Positions 1 to 8,319 are shown, numbered from the stretch's first letter. The stretch is 64,000 nucleotides of DNA from Vibrio toranzoniae (GCF_024347655.1 NZ_AP025515.1:1302001-1366000), one strand, 5' to 3'. Made by a program: numbers and translations. The notes: generated by a model from the sequence alone, not told the origin.

Positions 1-723
1 GTAGCCGCCTTTGTATTTTCGGATCTGTTGATGGTCAATGTCGCATATGCCATTGGCAATCCGATTCAGAAATGCCGTGTCATGCGATATCACCATAAAC
101 GTACCTGAATATTGATTGAGAAACTCCGCCAGCCAGGTCACGTGATCCGTATCGAGAAAGTTGGTCGGCTCATCTAGCAGTAACACATCCGGCTCTTCCA
201 GAAGCAGTTTAGCCAAAATCACTTTATGCCGCTGACCGCCACTCAAACCACTCATGTTTGTGGTCATTCCAAGTGGCAGAATACCCAGCCCCGCCGCCAC
301 CTGTTCAACACGATGAGTCAGGTGGTAGAAGCCTCCTTCTTCCAAAAGCGATTGCAGCTCTGCCGCGCGATTCAGTGTTGCATCGGACACCGCTGATGAC
401 ATTTGCGCATAGAGGCGATTCAGCTCGCGATCCGCAGCCAGTAAAGGCGCATAAGCGGTCGCCATAAAGTCGAATACTGACAGCGAGGGATCAACCTCAA
501 GGTGCTGATCTAGGTAGCCAACTTTTACACCCGGCTGCCAGAGGATGTCACCGTGATCCGGCAGATACTCACCTTGTAATAGCTTGAACAAGGTACTTTT
601 ACCCGCACCATTTGGTCCGGTGACACCCAGATGCTCACCACGATGGAGAGCGAAATCGGCGTTTTGATATAAAACCTTGTCTTCCACCTGAAAGCCTAGG
701 TGTTTGATAACTAATAAACTCAT
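1..723 (-). CDS. ABC-F family ATPase (C-terminal part cut by window edge)
   Basis: Reading down from an ATG at 723, the frame stays open to base 1, giving the first 241 residues. The first nucleotide-binding domain is complete: Walker A GPNGAGKST at 36-44, signature LSGGQ at 160-164, Walker B ending in D184-E185, and switch histidine H214. No membrane segment is visible. Soluble ABC proteins of this form are ABC-F factors, which bind the ribosomal E site to ease translation or protect against ribosome-targeting antibiotics; the second domain should lie outside the window. The start lacks a clear ribosome-binding site and lies 12 bases past a terminator U-tract, suggesting control in the leader. 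Whether this is a housekeeping (EttA/Uup/YbiT) or resistance ABC-F cannot be decided from half the protein. Confidence 0.9.
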   Translation of the reverse strand, partial: MSLLVIKHLGFQVEDKVLYQNADFALHRGEHLGVTGPNGAGKSTLFKLLQGEYLPDHGDILWQPGVKVGYLDQHLEVDPSLSVFDFMATAYAPLLAADRELNRLYAQMSSAVSDATLNRAAELQSLLEEGGFYHLTHRVEQVAAGLGILPLGMTTNMSGLSGGQRHKVILAKLLLEEPDVLLLDEPTNFLDTDHVTWLAEFLNQYSGTFMVISHDTAFLNRIANGICDIDHQQIRKYKGGY

Positions 724-734
724 GTTTTTAAACC

Positions 735-770
735 ATAAAAAAGGGGCCGGTAACAAGTACCGGCCCCTGG
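735..770 (-). terminator. Intrinsic terminator just upstream of the ABC-F start
   Basis: A perfect 10-bp stem pairs 743-752 with 758-767 around a 5-base loop. Read on the minus strand it is followed by a run of six T. It sits between the promoter and the ABC-F start codon, so it is placed to attenuate that gene and not to end an upstream one. Confidence 0.8.
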
Positions 771-802
771 AATCTGTATGATATTGATGTCTCTGATTTT
801 CA

Positions 803-839
803 GACACAAAAAAGGCCGGTGATAAAGCATCACCGGCCT
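803..839 (-). terminator. Intrinsic terminator in the ABC-F leader (first of two)
   Basis: A perfect 11-bp stem pairs 813-823 with 829-839 around a 5-base loop, followed on the minus strand by seven T. It shares the core GGCCGGT with the second terminator at 743-767, so arms of the two could in principle cross-pair. Both lie downstream of the candidate promoter at 1033-1061. Confidence 0.8.
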
Positions 840-1026
840 ACCTCTCTAACCATTACTTTCAGATGTCGGCTACCCTGCGCTGTTCACGCATTACAACATC
901 TGATGAAGAGTTGGTTTATTCAGGCTCCGAGCAACACTTCATCGTGTATTTGCGCGGAGCTCAGCCTTCTCACGAAGTTCTTGAACAGGATATAAATCAT
1001 GGTAGAGAGTCATCTATAAAAACACT
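840..1026 (-). promoter_or_regulatory. Structured leader of the ABC-F gene with short ORFs
   Basis: Between the predicted transcription start near 1026 and the first terminator there are two further hairpins: 861-868 with 894-901 (one G-U pair), and 923-928 with 955-960 enclosing a small ACAC/GTGT stem. Short ORFs on the minus strand are 1013-939 (24 codons), 1000-920 (26 codons, overlapping in another frame) and 891-859 (10 codons, inside the first hairpin). None has a strong ribosome-binding site. Hairpins, short ORFs and tandem terminators before an ABC-F gene resemble known antibiotic-responsive attenuators of resistance ABC-F genes; that function here is inference. Confidence 0.55.
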
Positions 1027-1032
1027 TCGCGA

Positions 1033-1061
1033 AATGTAATATCCGGTAGGATGGAAGTCAA
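1033..1061 (-). promoter_or_regulatory. Candidate sigma-70 promoter for the ABC-F leader
   Basis: On the minus strand TTGACT (1061-1056) is followed after 17 bases by TACATT (1038-1033). This predicts a start near 1026 and a leader of about 300 nt before the ATG at 723. Confidence 0.5.
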
Positions 1062-1115
1062 TGATTAAGAGTGGTAGTGCAGTGGAAAAGTGAAATTAGC
1101 CACTAGATTATGGGG

Positions 1116-1155
1116 TTTGCTATACCCCAGTTAATCCGATTAACGCTAATTTAGT
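1116..1155. repeat. Dispersed 40-bp repeat, copy 1
   Basis: The 40 bases from TTTGCTATACC to CTAATTTAGT match 30121-30160 with only a few mismatches. This copy contains the perfect palindrome GTTAATC-c-GATTAAC (1130-1144) and a GGGGT/ACCCC hairpin just before it. Both copies lie in non-coding DNA at the edge of accessory patches. It could be a remnant of a mobile or recombination site. Confidence 0.55.
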
Positions 1156-1188
1156 AATCCATGTAACTCAGAAATGTCCAAAAATAAG

Positions 1189-2100
1189 TTATAAAAAACG
1201 TGAACGGTATTGATTGGGACTGATCCCTACGACCTTTTTAAAGACACGCGTAAAATTGCTGATATCATTGTACCCAGTCATAAAAGCTACTTGTTCGATG
1301 GTGAGTTTATTTATGTTCATTTCGCGCTTGGCGATATCCATCTTGTAACGCAGCCTGTATTGCTGAGGGGTTAAACCTAATACCTTTTTAAATAAACGCG
1401 TCAACGTTCGTTCACTGACATAACAAAGCTCAGCCATTGCATGATTGCTTTGCTCGTTTAATGGGGTGTGTTCGCAATATTTTTGGGCTTTCAGGACGAC
1501 GTTATTGCCGTGGGTATAATCAGGCATAAACCGTTCATAATGAGCCTGCAGTCGCCCGGTAAAATCTAACAGGCAAATATCAGCAACTTCTTTGGCGAGT
1601 TCATAACCACCATGACGTGCAATGACGTGCAGTGTTAAGTCCTGAAATGCGAACAAGCCGGAGCCGGTAATAATTCGGCCCTCATCAACAACCATCTCAT
1701 GTTGTTTAACCTCCAACACTTCTGGAAAATCAATAGCAAGCTGGTCGCATAATTTCCAATGAGTTGTCACTGCTCGTTGGTTGAGAAGTTTTGCATGGGC
1801 TAACCAAAAAACGCTTGCGCAATTTGCAGCCAATGTTGAGCCTTGTGAGTACCAGTGCTTAAGTACTTTAAGTATCTTTTCATCATACCGTTTTAATGAG
1901 CCGAGATTACTAGGAGGAATGAACACTAGATCTGGGGTATCAGCGATGTTGATCTGCTCAGGTAGCGTAACCGTGACATCAAAAAGTGGATGACTATTCA
2001 CATGGTTGGCAATCGATAAAATGTCTTCTATCCCCGCTATAGCAGAGCGCATCGCGTGCTCAGTAACAAGAACGGTGACTGCTATTTTGCTGCTGTCCAT
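1189..2100 (-). CDS. GlxA-type AraC-family transcriptional regulator
   Basis: The protein has an N-terminal DJ-1/PfpI-like (class I amidotransferase fold) domain over about residues 1-180 and a C-terminal AraC double helix-turn-helix over the last 90 residues, ending in the typical pattern GYNDISNFTRVFKK then SPNQYR. A cysteine in AANCAS sits where DJ-1-like folds place their nucleophile, but these sensor domains are usually not enzymes. The frame opens at an ATG at 2130, but the ATG at 2100 is preferred because AAAAGG lies 6-9 bases before it; this gives 303 residues. It is divergent from the isochorismatase-like gene at 2190, and GlxA-type regulators commonly control such a divergent neighbour. 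Confidence 0.85.
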   Translation of the reverse strand: MDSSKIAVTVLVTEHAMRSAIAGIEDILSIANHVNSHPLFDVTVTLPEQINIADTPDLVFIPPSNLGSLKRYDEKILKVLKHWYSQGSTLAANCASVFWLAHAKLLNQRAVTTHWKLCDQLAIDFPEVLEVKQHEMVVDEGRIITGSGLFAFQDLTLHVIARHGGYELAKEVADICLLDFTGRLQAHYERFMPDYTHGNNVVLKAQKYCEHTPLNEQSNHAMAELCYVSERTLTRLFKKVLGLTPQQYRLRYKMDIAKREMNINKLTIEQVAFMTGYNDISNFTRVFKKVVGISPNQYRSRFL

Positions 2101-2189
2101 ATATGACCTTTTAATGTCAATTTTGGACATTATATCGTTCTAATGATCGGAGTAAAGTTGTTAATCTCAAATCAAGGAGAATAACGACT

Positions 2190-2738
2190 ATGAACCAAGC
2201 ACTAATTATTATAGATATTCAGAATGATTACTTTGAAGGTGGTGCTATGCCATTGAACAACCCTATGACTGTGGCAAGCAAAGCAAAGGAGCTATTGACT
2301 TTCTACCGTGAATCACAGAAGCCTATCATTCATATTCAGCACCTAGCTGCGAGACCAGAATTGAAATTTATGCTTGAAGGAACGCACGGGCAAAAGATTC
2401 ATTCTAGTGTTGAGCCTAAACATGGTGAGCGTATTATCACCAAAAACTACCCAAATTCATTTGCGGGAACAGAGCTAAGCGAAGTATTAGATGAGCTGAG
2501 TATTACTCATGTTGTATTAGCCGGTATGATGACACACATGTGCATTAGTAGTACCGCACGATCAGCCCTGGAGTATGGGTTAAATACCACGATTGCTCAT
2601 GATGCCTGTGCAACATGCGATTTATCTATTTTCGAACAGATCATTCCTGCCAAAGAAGTACATTTAACCGCGCTCGCGGAAGTATCAAGTATCGCTAATA
2701 TTGTAAGTAGTGAAGACATTATTAGCAGGCTTCAATAG
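2190..2738 (+). CDS. Isochorismatase-family cysteine hydrolase
   Basis: This 182-residue protein has the nicotinamidase/isochorismatase fold. The likely catalytic triad is D9 (in IIDIQND), K85 (in ITKNYPNSF) and C118 (in AGMMTHMC), with the usual cis-peptide turn before the cysteine. The family hydrolyses small amides or isochorismate; no siderophore synthesis gene lies nearby, so a role in enterobactin-type synthesis is not supported. A good ribosome-binding site AAGGAG sits at 2175-2180. It is divergent from the GlxA-type regulator, which probably controls it. Its last codons abut a fragment of an unrelated gene, so the downstream side has been rearranged. Confidence 0.88.
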   Translation: MNQALIIIDIQNDYFEGGAMPLNNPMTVASKAKELLTFYRESQKPIIHIQHLAARPELKFMLEGTHGQKIHSSVEPKHGERIITKNYPNSFAGTELSEVLDELSITHVVLAGMMTHMCISSTARSALEYGLNTTIAHDACATCDLSIFEQIIPAKEVHLTALAEVSSIANIVSSEDIISRLQ

Positions 2739-3114
2739 ATATTTTATGACTGCGTGTCACTTATTAGTGCCGCAAATCGAAAACTCTCTCCGCTACCTAG
2801 CAAGACAAAGAGGAGAAGAACCTTCCACATTACATGGGGATAGTTCTCAAGAGAGAAGTGGCATAAAAGCATTGCTAGGACATCAAGCCATTATCGATAC
2901 TCTTGGTTCTGATATTACCAGTAACCTGCAAGTAATCCTGTTAGACAAGATTTACGGAGATCTAAGAAATCAGCTATCGCATGGGTATATGTCTGCATCA
3001 ACCTATTGGGGAACTGCTCCGAAGTATTTATGGTGGCTTGTTTTGCACATGTTAATGCTACCTCTCGCAAGGTATTGGAAAGAAAACTATAAAGTAGAAG
3101 AGGCTGCTGAATGA
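2710..3114 (+). pseudogene. C-terminal remnant of a DUF4209 protein
   Basis: Downstream of and overlapping the hydrolase in another frame, an open frame of 134 codons carries the end of a DUF4209-type protein: HLLVPQIENSLRYL, then a glycine-rich stretch, then GDLRNQLSHGYM and a tryptophan-rich tail. DUF4209 proteins are usually several hundred residues long, so only the last fifth or so is present. The recognisable part starts near 2735, right at the hydrolase stop, which places a recombination junction there. The first possible start (GTG at 2710) has no ribosome-binding site of its own. I read it as a scar and not a functional gene; family assignment is from motif memory. Confidence 0.6.
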
Positions 3115-3117
3115 TCT

Positions 3118-3151
3118 AATGTGGGAGAGTAACACAATGCTCTCCCACATT
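3118..3151 (+). terminator. Strong hairpin after the DUF4209 remnant
   Basis: A perfect 12-bp stem pairs 3118-3129 with 3140-3151 around a 10-base loop. The following bases (ATTCTGG) are only weakly T-rich, so it is a terminator-like hairpin. It probably ended transcription of the original DUF4209 gene and travelled with the fragment. Confidence 0.55.
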
Positions 3152-3548
3152 ATTCTGGGAGAATCAGATAGCACGAAAATGTCCAAAATGAGTTAAAGCA
3201 GCAGGTCTACATACATTAATGCTAGTTTTTTCTATACGCTACCTAATTCGTGACGGGTACCAACGTTATGAGCTACTTGACATGTGTGGTTCCGTGGGGA
3301 AAAGATCGTGATTACGATAGCGTGCGTAGAGTAAAAGTGCGGTATAAATAGCTCGTTGGTGTCGCTTCATTAGCTTCGCACAGAAATCCACCTTTGTGGA
3401 TTAACTAAACTAGCCCAAATACACCTCATAATCAGAAGATTCCAATTATGAGGTTTGTAACGTGGTTTATCTTGGAATCGAAATTACTTTTAGTACGATT
3501 CTATATCGAGTTAATTGTTTGATTGGTTATCAGAAACAGTCACATCAC
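3152..3548. other. Non-coding stretch with one inverted repeat
   Basis: No supported gene. A perfect 10-bp inverted repeat pairs 3423-3432 with 3445-3454 (ACCTCATAAT) but has no T-tract. Bases around 3176-3195 (GAAAATGTCCAAAATGAGTT) resemble 1171-1190, another hint of shuffled repeats in this patch. Confidence 0.4.
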
Positions 3549-4163
3549 TTAAATTAAGTTTTCCATAAAATGGTCGTATATCCTTTGCACAGTAGGCTCT
3601 GAGGCAGAGCTAAAGAAGTGAGTCATTGACTCTTCGGATGAAAAGAGTTCAACCAAAGATATAGAGTATCCATCGGCTATGAATGGTATCAAAGGAGTAT
3701 ACGACCACAGTATGTTTTCTTTACCATCAAGTAATTGAGCAGTAATATTGTAGCGGACGTCAAAACTACCAGGAAACCCCGGAGCCTTTCCTAAAACGAC
3801 ATGATTAAGTGTAATGACGAGTCTATTTGGGGAACTATCGTCAAATACTACTTTAACGTTATCCTGCTCTACTTTTTCGTAAAATTGTTTCTGAATAATC
3901 TGATTTAAACTAACTTGATTTTCATCCATAAAAATCAGGGTTTTTTCTTTTAAACCTAAACCATCTCCGCCTACTGGAGTTAAGCCCGAACCTTCAAGAT
4001 GAACCGTACTTATTACAGTTAGTATCGAGTTGTCACTTTCACTTGATTCGAGTTTTATAGTTTTCAGATGTTCGAAGTTTTCTTTAGTCAACTTTACATC
4101 TGGAACTGTTGAACAACCACTTAAAAATATTGCTACAAAAAAGTAAAATAATGAAATTTCAAT
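3549..4163 (-). CDS. Hypothetical lipoprotein with apparent ATT start codon
   Basis: The mature domain (about 180 residues, mixed alpha/beta, no recognised family) is continuous upstream with a short hydrophobic segment ending in the lipobox FLSGC, then STVPD. That signal peptide is in frame only if translation starts at the ATT at 4163-4161; a GGAG ribosome-binding site (4173-4170) stands 6 bases before it. With ATT read as Met the product is 204 residues and starts MEISLFYFFVAIFLSGC. ATG/GTG/TTG starts exist only inside the mature part (TTG at 4091), which would lose the signal. Either this is a true rare ATT start or an ATG has mutated and the gene is dying. Convergent with the DUF4209 remnant and otherwise orphan. 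Confidence 0.65.
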   Translation of the reverse strand: MEISLFYFFVAIFLSGCSTVPDVKLTKENFEHLKTIKLESSESDNSILTVISTVHLEGSGLTPVGGDGLGLKEKTLIFMDENQVSLNQIIQKQFYEKVEQDNVKVVFDDSSPNRLVITLNHVVLGKAPGFPGSFDVRYNITAQLLDGKENILWSYTPLIPFIADGYSISLVELFSSEESMTHFFSSASEPTVQRIYDHFMENLI

Positions 4164-4681
4164 GAATCACTCCGGTAAATATTAAATCTATCTTATATAT
4201 TAAATTTGTTAATCATAACGTATCATTGAACGAATTAATATGTTTGTATATAGTATAAGTCATCAATGCTAGATATCTTCAGTTAGCTAAAAAATACATA
4301 ACGAATGACTCCTTACTATTTAATACCAGTGGTAATTGGTCATCTATGAAATTAGAAAAGGTACTAGCAAGTTTTTTGTCTAGACACCTCTCAGACTGAA
4401 TTTTACCCCATGGCAAATTATCAATGTGATGGCTCTAAGAAGCTTCTGTCCAGAGGCTTCATAGACCTGAATTTTGACTCGTATGATCATCAGGCATTTC
4501 TGAAAATATCGGTTCAAAACACCCTCAAGCAATTGGCTTGATGGTATGCTCTAGGTTTCAATTTTTCGTCTTCTGGTTTAGTTGGTGGGCACATTGCACC
4601 AAGTTCTATTCCTCAAACAAGGGAACGGCTCACCTTCAAGCCTTAGTAGGCACTGCACTTCAGATAAGCCGATTTAACTTG
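4164..4681. other. AT-rich intergenic stretch, nothing recognised
   Basis: About 520 bases between the lipoprotein promoter side and the end of aconitase. I see no coding frame with a ribosome-binding site and no clear terminator. An imperfect repeat of AGACTGAATTTTA (about 4392) and AGACCTGAATTTTGA (about 4466) flanks the small hairpin CTTCTGTCCAGAGG. Confidence 0.3.
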
Positions 4682-7438
4682 CTATGATTTTTCTTTTAGC
4701 ATCTCCCGCACCACATAATGCAGGATACCGCCATGTGTGAAGTAGGTGGCTTCAGTGCTCGTGTCGATGCGCGATAACAGATTGCAGCGCTTATTCGTGC
4801 CATCGGGATAGTTTATAAGCATGGTGTATGTCTGCCCGGGGTGAATTTCTCCTGATAGACCTTCTATGTTTATGGTTTCTTTGCCACAGAGCCCAAGGCT
4901 TAGCCTGTCGGTGCCTTGTGGGAACTGTAACGGTATAACGCCCATACCGATGAGGTTGGAACGGTGAATTCGTTCATAAGACTCGGCCACTACTGCCTTC
5001 ACACCTAACAAGCGGGTGCCTTTTGCTGCCCAATCTCGGCTCGATCCTGTTCCATACTCTTTCCCGGCTATCACAACCAAAGGGGTGTTATTTTCCTGAT
5101 ACTTCATGGCAGCATCGTAAATCGTCATTTGCTCACCGGTAGGTATATACGTGGTATAGCCGCCTTCTACATTCTGCAGCATTTCATTTCGGATCCGCAC
5201 GTTGGCAAAGGTTCCTCTCATCATGACTTCATGGTTTCCTCGTCGAGATCCATAAGAGTTGAAATCTGTAGGCTCCACACCATGAGATTGCAAGTATATA
5301 CCTGCTGGAGTGTCTGGTTTGAAAGAACCTGCTGGAGAGATATGATCGGTCGTAACCGAGTCACCCAGTAGCGCTAATATGCTCGCATTTTTTATATTCT
5401 CAATCGCGTCAGGCTGTGTTTGCATGCCGACGAAAAATGGTGGCTGTTGAATATAGGTCGAGTTATCGGACCAGGTGTAGACTTTACTTTCCGGAGCTTT
5501 AAGCGCTTTCCAGTTGTCATCACCTTCAAACACTTCGCCGTATTCCTTATGAAACATCTCGGTTTTTACGCGCAGCATGGCTTCATCGATTTCTTGCTGA
5601 GTTGGCCAGAGATCCTTGAGATAGACGTTATCTCCATTCGCATCAATGCATAAAGGGTCTTTAGTTAGGTCAAGTCGCACATTGCTTGCAAGTGCGTACG
5701 CGACCACCAATGGTGGCGAGGCCAGCCAGTTAGTTTTCACCAGAGGATGAACCCGGCCTTCAAAGTTACGATTCCCTGAAAGCATTGAAGCGACGGTAAG
5801 ATCGTTATCTATAATGGCCTTTTCTACGGCAGGCGGCAAAGGACCGGAGTTACCAATACAAGTGGTGCACCCATAACCCACCAAGTTAAATCCCAGTTGG
5901 TCTAAGCTTTCCTGAAGTCCTGTGACTTTCAAGTAATCGGTGACGACCTTGGATCCCGGAGCAAGAGATGTCTTAACCCAAGGCTTGGTTTGCAATCCTC
6001 TTTCTATTGCTTTTTGGGCTATCAGCCCAGCAGCGATCATGACGCTCGGGTTCGAGGTGTTAGTACAGGAGGTGATTGCTGCAATGACCACCGAACCGGG
6101 CATGAGATGCGTTTTCACACTGTCGATATCTAAATTGGCGTTGGTTATCCGTTGAGCGTTATTGTCGGTACTGATCTGATCTTTGTTTCGTTTAATTTTC
6201 TTATCTTTTTCCTGTGGTGTCACTTCTGTTGTTTTCATGAAAAGGTCGAATGCTGACTTAATATTTTTAAGAGCCACGCGATCCTGGGGTCGTTTAGGCC
6301 CGGCGACACTTGCTTCCACTTTATCCATATCAAGTTCTAGGTGGTCAGTGTAAATCGGTTCATGATTTGGCTCGCGCCACAACCCTTGAGCCTTGGAGTA
6401 AGCCTCGACCAAAGCTATCTGAGAGGCTTCTCGACCGGTAAGCTCTAGATATTTTAATGTTTGCTCATCGACCGGAAAGAAGCCACATGTTGCGCCATAT
6501 TCAGGTGCCATATTGGCAATTGTTGCTCGGTCGGCTACGGGCATATCTTTCAACCCATCCCCATAGAACTCGACAAATTTACCAACGACCCCTTTTTTGC
6601 GTAACATCTCAGTCACGGTGAGCACAAGGTCGGTTGCATTAATGCCTTCACGCAATTTTCCGGTAATTTTGAAGCCGACCACCTCAGGGATAAGCATAGA
6701 AACTGGTTGGCCTAGCATGGCCGCCTCAGCTTCGATACCGCCCACTCCCCAACCTAAAATGCCTAAGCCATTAATCATTGTTGTATGCGAATCGGTCCCT
6801 ACAAGCGTATCAGGGTAGGCAATCGTTTTTCCGTCGAATTCTTTATACCAGATGGTTTTACCCAAGTACTCTAGATTCACTTGGTGGCAGATCCCCGTTC
6901 CTGGAGGAACCACGCGGAAGTTATCAAAAGCTTGTTGCCCCCATCTTAAAAATTCATAACGTTCTTGGTTTCGTTGCATTTCAATACTGACGTTATCTTT
7001 GAAGGATGAAGTATCACCAAAATGGTCAACCATCACCGAGTGGTCAATCACTAAGTCAACAGGGGTTAAAGGGTTAACTAATGCAGGGTCTTTACCTGAC
7101 AGCCGTACCGCTTCCCGCATCGCTGCCAGATCCACGACGCTTGGAACGCCAGTAAAATCTTGCATGAGAACTCGAGCGGGTCGAAATGGGATCTCGGTAT
7201 CAGACCTGCGCGATTTGAGCCACTCAGCCATGGCATTTATATGCGTTTGAGTGACAGCAAAAGAGTCTTCATTACGCAAAAGGTTTTCCAGCAGGACTTT
7301 CAGACAAAAAGGTAACTGGCTTAGATCGCCCAATGTGCTTTCGGCTTTTATCAGGCTGTAATAGTGATAGTGGCGACCGCCTACAGTTATCACTGAAAGT
7401 GTATTCAAGCTGTCTTTACTCCATTGTTCGCTTGGCAT
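4682..7438 (-). CDS. acnA: Aconitate hydratase A
   Basis: This 918-residue protein is a full-length AcnA-type aconitase, converting citrate to isocitrate with a [4Fe-4S] cluster. The cluster cysteines are visible in ITSCTNTSNP and GYGCTTCIGNSG, and the active-site motif PARVLMQDFTGVP lies near the N-terminus. The frame extends upstream, but the ATG at 7438 is the real start: AGGAGG stands 8 bases before it and the family N-terminus aligns from there. A lysine-rich linker (near KDKKIKRNKD) before the central cysteine motif looks longer than in E. coli AcnA. Vibrios usually rely on AcnB for the citric acid cycle, so this is probably the second, stress- or iron-related isozyme; it sits alone with no operon partner. 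Confidence 0.95.
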   Translation of the reverse strand: MPSEQWSKDSLNTLSVITVGGRHYHYYSLIKAESTLGDLSQLPFCLKVLLENLLRNEDSFAVTQTHINAMAEWLKSRRSDTEIPFRPARVLMQDFTGVPSVVDLAAMREAVRLSGKDPALVNPLTPVDLVIDHSVMVDHFGDTSSFKDNVSIEMQRNQERYEFLRWGQQAFDNFRVVPPGTGICHQVNLEYLGKTIWYKEFDGKTIAYPDTLVGTDSHTTMINGLGILGWGVGGIEAEAAMLGQPVSMLIPEVVGFKITGKLREGINATDLVLTVTEMLRKKGVVGKFVEFYGDGLKDMPVADRATIANMAPEYGATCGFFPVDEQTLKYLELTGREASQIALVEAYSKAQGLWREPNHEPIYTDHLELDMDKVEASVAGPKRPQDRVALKNIKSAFDLFMKTTEVTPQEKDKKIKRNKDQISTDNNAQRITNANLDIDSVKTHLMPGSVVIAAITSCTNTSNPSVMIAAGLIAQKAIERGLQTKPWVKTSLAPGSKVVTDYLKVTGLQESLDQLGFNLVGYGCTTCIGNSGPLPPAVEKAIIDNDLTVASMLSGNRNFEGRVHPLVKTNWLASPPLVVAYALASNVRLDLTKDPLCIDANGDNVYLKDLWPTQQEIDEAMLRVKTEMFHKEYGEVFEGDDNWKALKAPESKVYTWSDNSTYIQQPPFFVGMQTQPDAIENIKNASILALLGDSVTTDHISPAGSFKPDTPAGIYLQSHGVEPTDFNSYGSRRGNHEVMMRGTFANVRIRNEMLQNVEGGYTTYIPTGEQMTIYDAAMKYQENNTPLVVIAGKEYGTGSSRDWAAKGTRLLGVKAVVAESYERIHRSNLIGMGVIPLQFPQGTDRLSLGLCGKETINIEGLSGEIHPGQTYTMLINYPDGTNKRCNLLSRIDTSTEATYFTHGGILHYVVREMLKEKS

Positions 7439-7710
7439 GAAGTGCCTCCTATTATGCAGTGCGTGATACGGCTCTTTGTGAGCATGCCAGCCTTGTTGAT
7501 TGACCAACAGACGCGTTTATAATTTAGTATGACAAACTTTAGGAAAAATGTAGGTCGTTCTATTGAAGATCCGGAGCAACGTCGATGTTTCATTGAAATG
7601 AAGTTGAGATGGTTGACGAATGTCACGAGTAAGATTTTGTGCTAAATAGGGACAGTTACAAAAAAGCCATGAACAGTGGAGCATGCCTCTGTCGACATAC
7701 CCCGTACTTC

Positions 7711-8109
7711 CTATCCAGTGACAACATTTCTATTGATATAATCGGCATTCTGGCTTCTGCGTAACCATACTTTTTCATGGAAGAAGTAAGCCACAGAGTT
7801 TATTGCAGGTTCTATTGTTGCCATTAAACCACCGAGGAAAGCGTCGCCTGTTAATGCATAAGTTACCGTAAACGCAACGCTAAAGTGAATGGTGGCAAAG
7901 CTGGCTGTTTTCACTTGAGTCATGGATTCTCGGCGCTTTAGAAAGGCGACTTTTTGCCAAGTTTTTTCATGTAGATAAAAAGCACCCGTATTAACTGAAG
8001 GTTCGACCATGGCAATCAAACTACCGAGTAGGAAGTCGCCTGTTAAGCTAAAAGCGACCAAGGTTGCAATGGTAAAGTGAATAGCTGCAAAAGTGATTGT
8101 CTTGATCAT
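7711..8109 (-). CDS. DUF2061 membrane protein with two tandem domains
   Basis: The 132-residue protein consists of two DUF2061 units, residues 1-54 and 64-120, each with the pattern K-T-x-x-F-A-x-IHF, a hydrophobic segment, LTGD, a second hydrophobic segment, EP-x-x-N and HEK-x-W. Four membrane segments are expected in total. Members are usually single-unit proteins of unknown function. The ATG at 8109 has AGGA about 8 bases upstream. A strong Fur-box match at 8155-8173 lies 46 bases before the start, and the gene follows the fhu operon, so it is probably iron-repressed. A role in ferrichrome use is inference from location only. Confidence 0.85.
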   Translation of the reverse strand: MIKTITFAAIHFTIATLVAFSLTGDFLLGSLIAMVEPSVNTGAFYLHEKTWQKVAFLKRRESMTQVKTASFATIHFSVAFTVTYALTGDAFLGGLMATIEPAINSVAYFFHEKVWLRRSQNADYINRNVVTG

Positions 8110-8154
8110 CGTATTATCCTAAAGCGGTTCATCTGAGTTGATAGAACCATTATC

Positions 8155-8173
8155 GATAATTATTATCATTTAC
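8155..8173 (-). promoter_or_regulatory. Fur box upstream of the DUF2061 gene
   Basis: GATAATTATTATCATTTAC matches the 19-bp Fur consensus GATAATGATAATCATTATC at 15 of 19 positions by eye. It lies between the DUF2061 start and the end of fhuB, and can only act on the DUF2061 gene. Confidence 0.7.
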
Positions 8174-8319
8174 GGAAGTGGATTGATTCTATGGTAGTGA
8201 TAGGTTTTGACAATCAAGCGTTAGAACTAGATCAGTGAGTATTAAACAAGGTAAGGGCAAGTATTTTGCCCTTATTGCTTTAAATCGAATCGTATAGCCG
8301 ATGATTCACATACGGCTTG

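Noticed and set aside
258..467. Plus-strand open frame opposite the ABC-F gene
   Set aside because: It is antisense to the conserved ATPase domain, has no ribosome-binding site and an unnatural Pro/Arg-rich composition.
4089..4091. TTG at 4091 as the start of the lipoprotein gene
   Set aside because: It would remove the in-frame signal peptide and lipobox and has no ribosome-binding site.
5129..7250. Several plus-strand open frames opposite aconitase
   Set aside because: They are antisense shadows of a long conserved coding region, without ribosome-binding sites.
7439..7507. Upstream extension of acnA by 23 codons
   Set aside because: AGGAGG precedes the ATG at 7438, and the family N-terminus aligns there.
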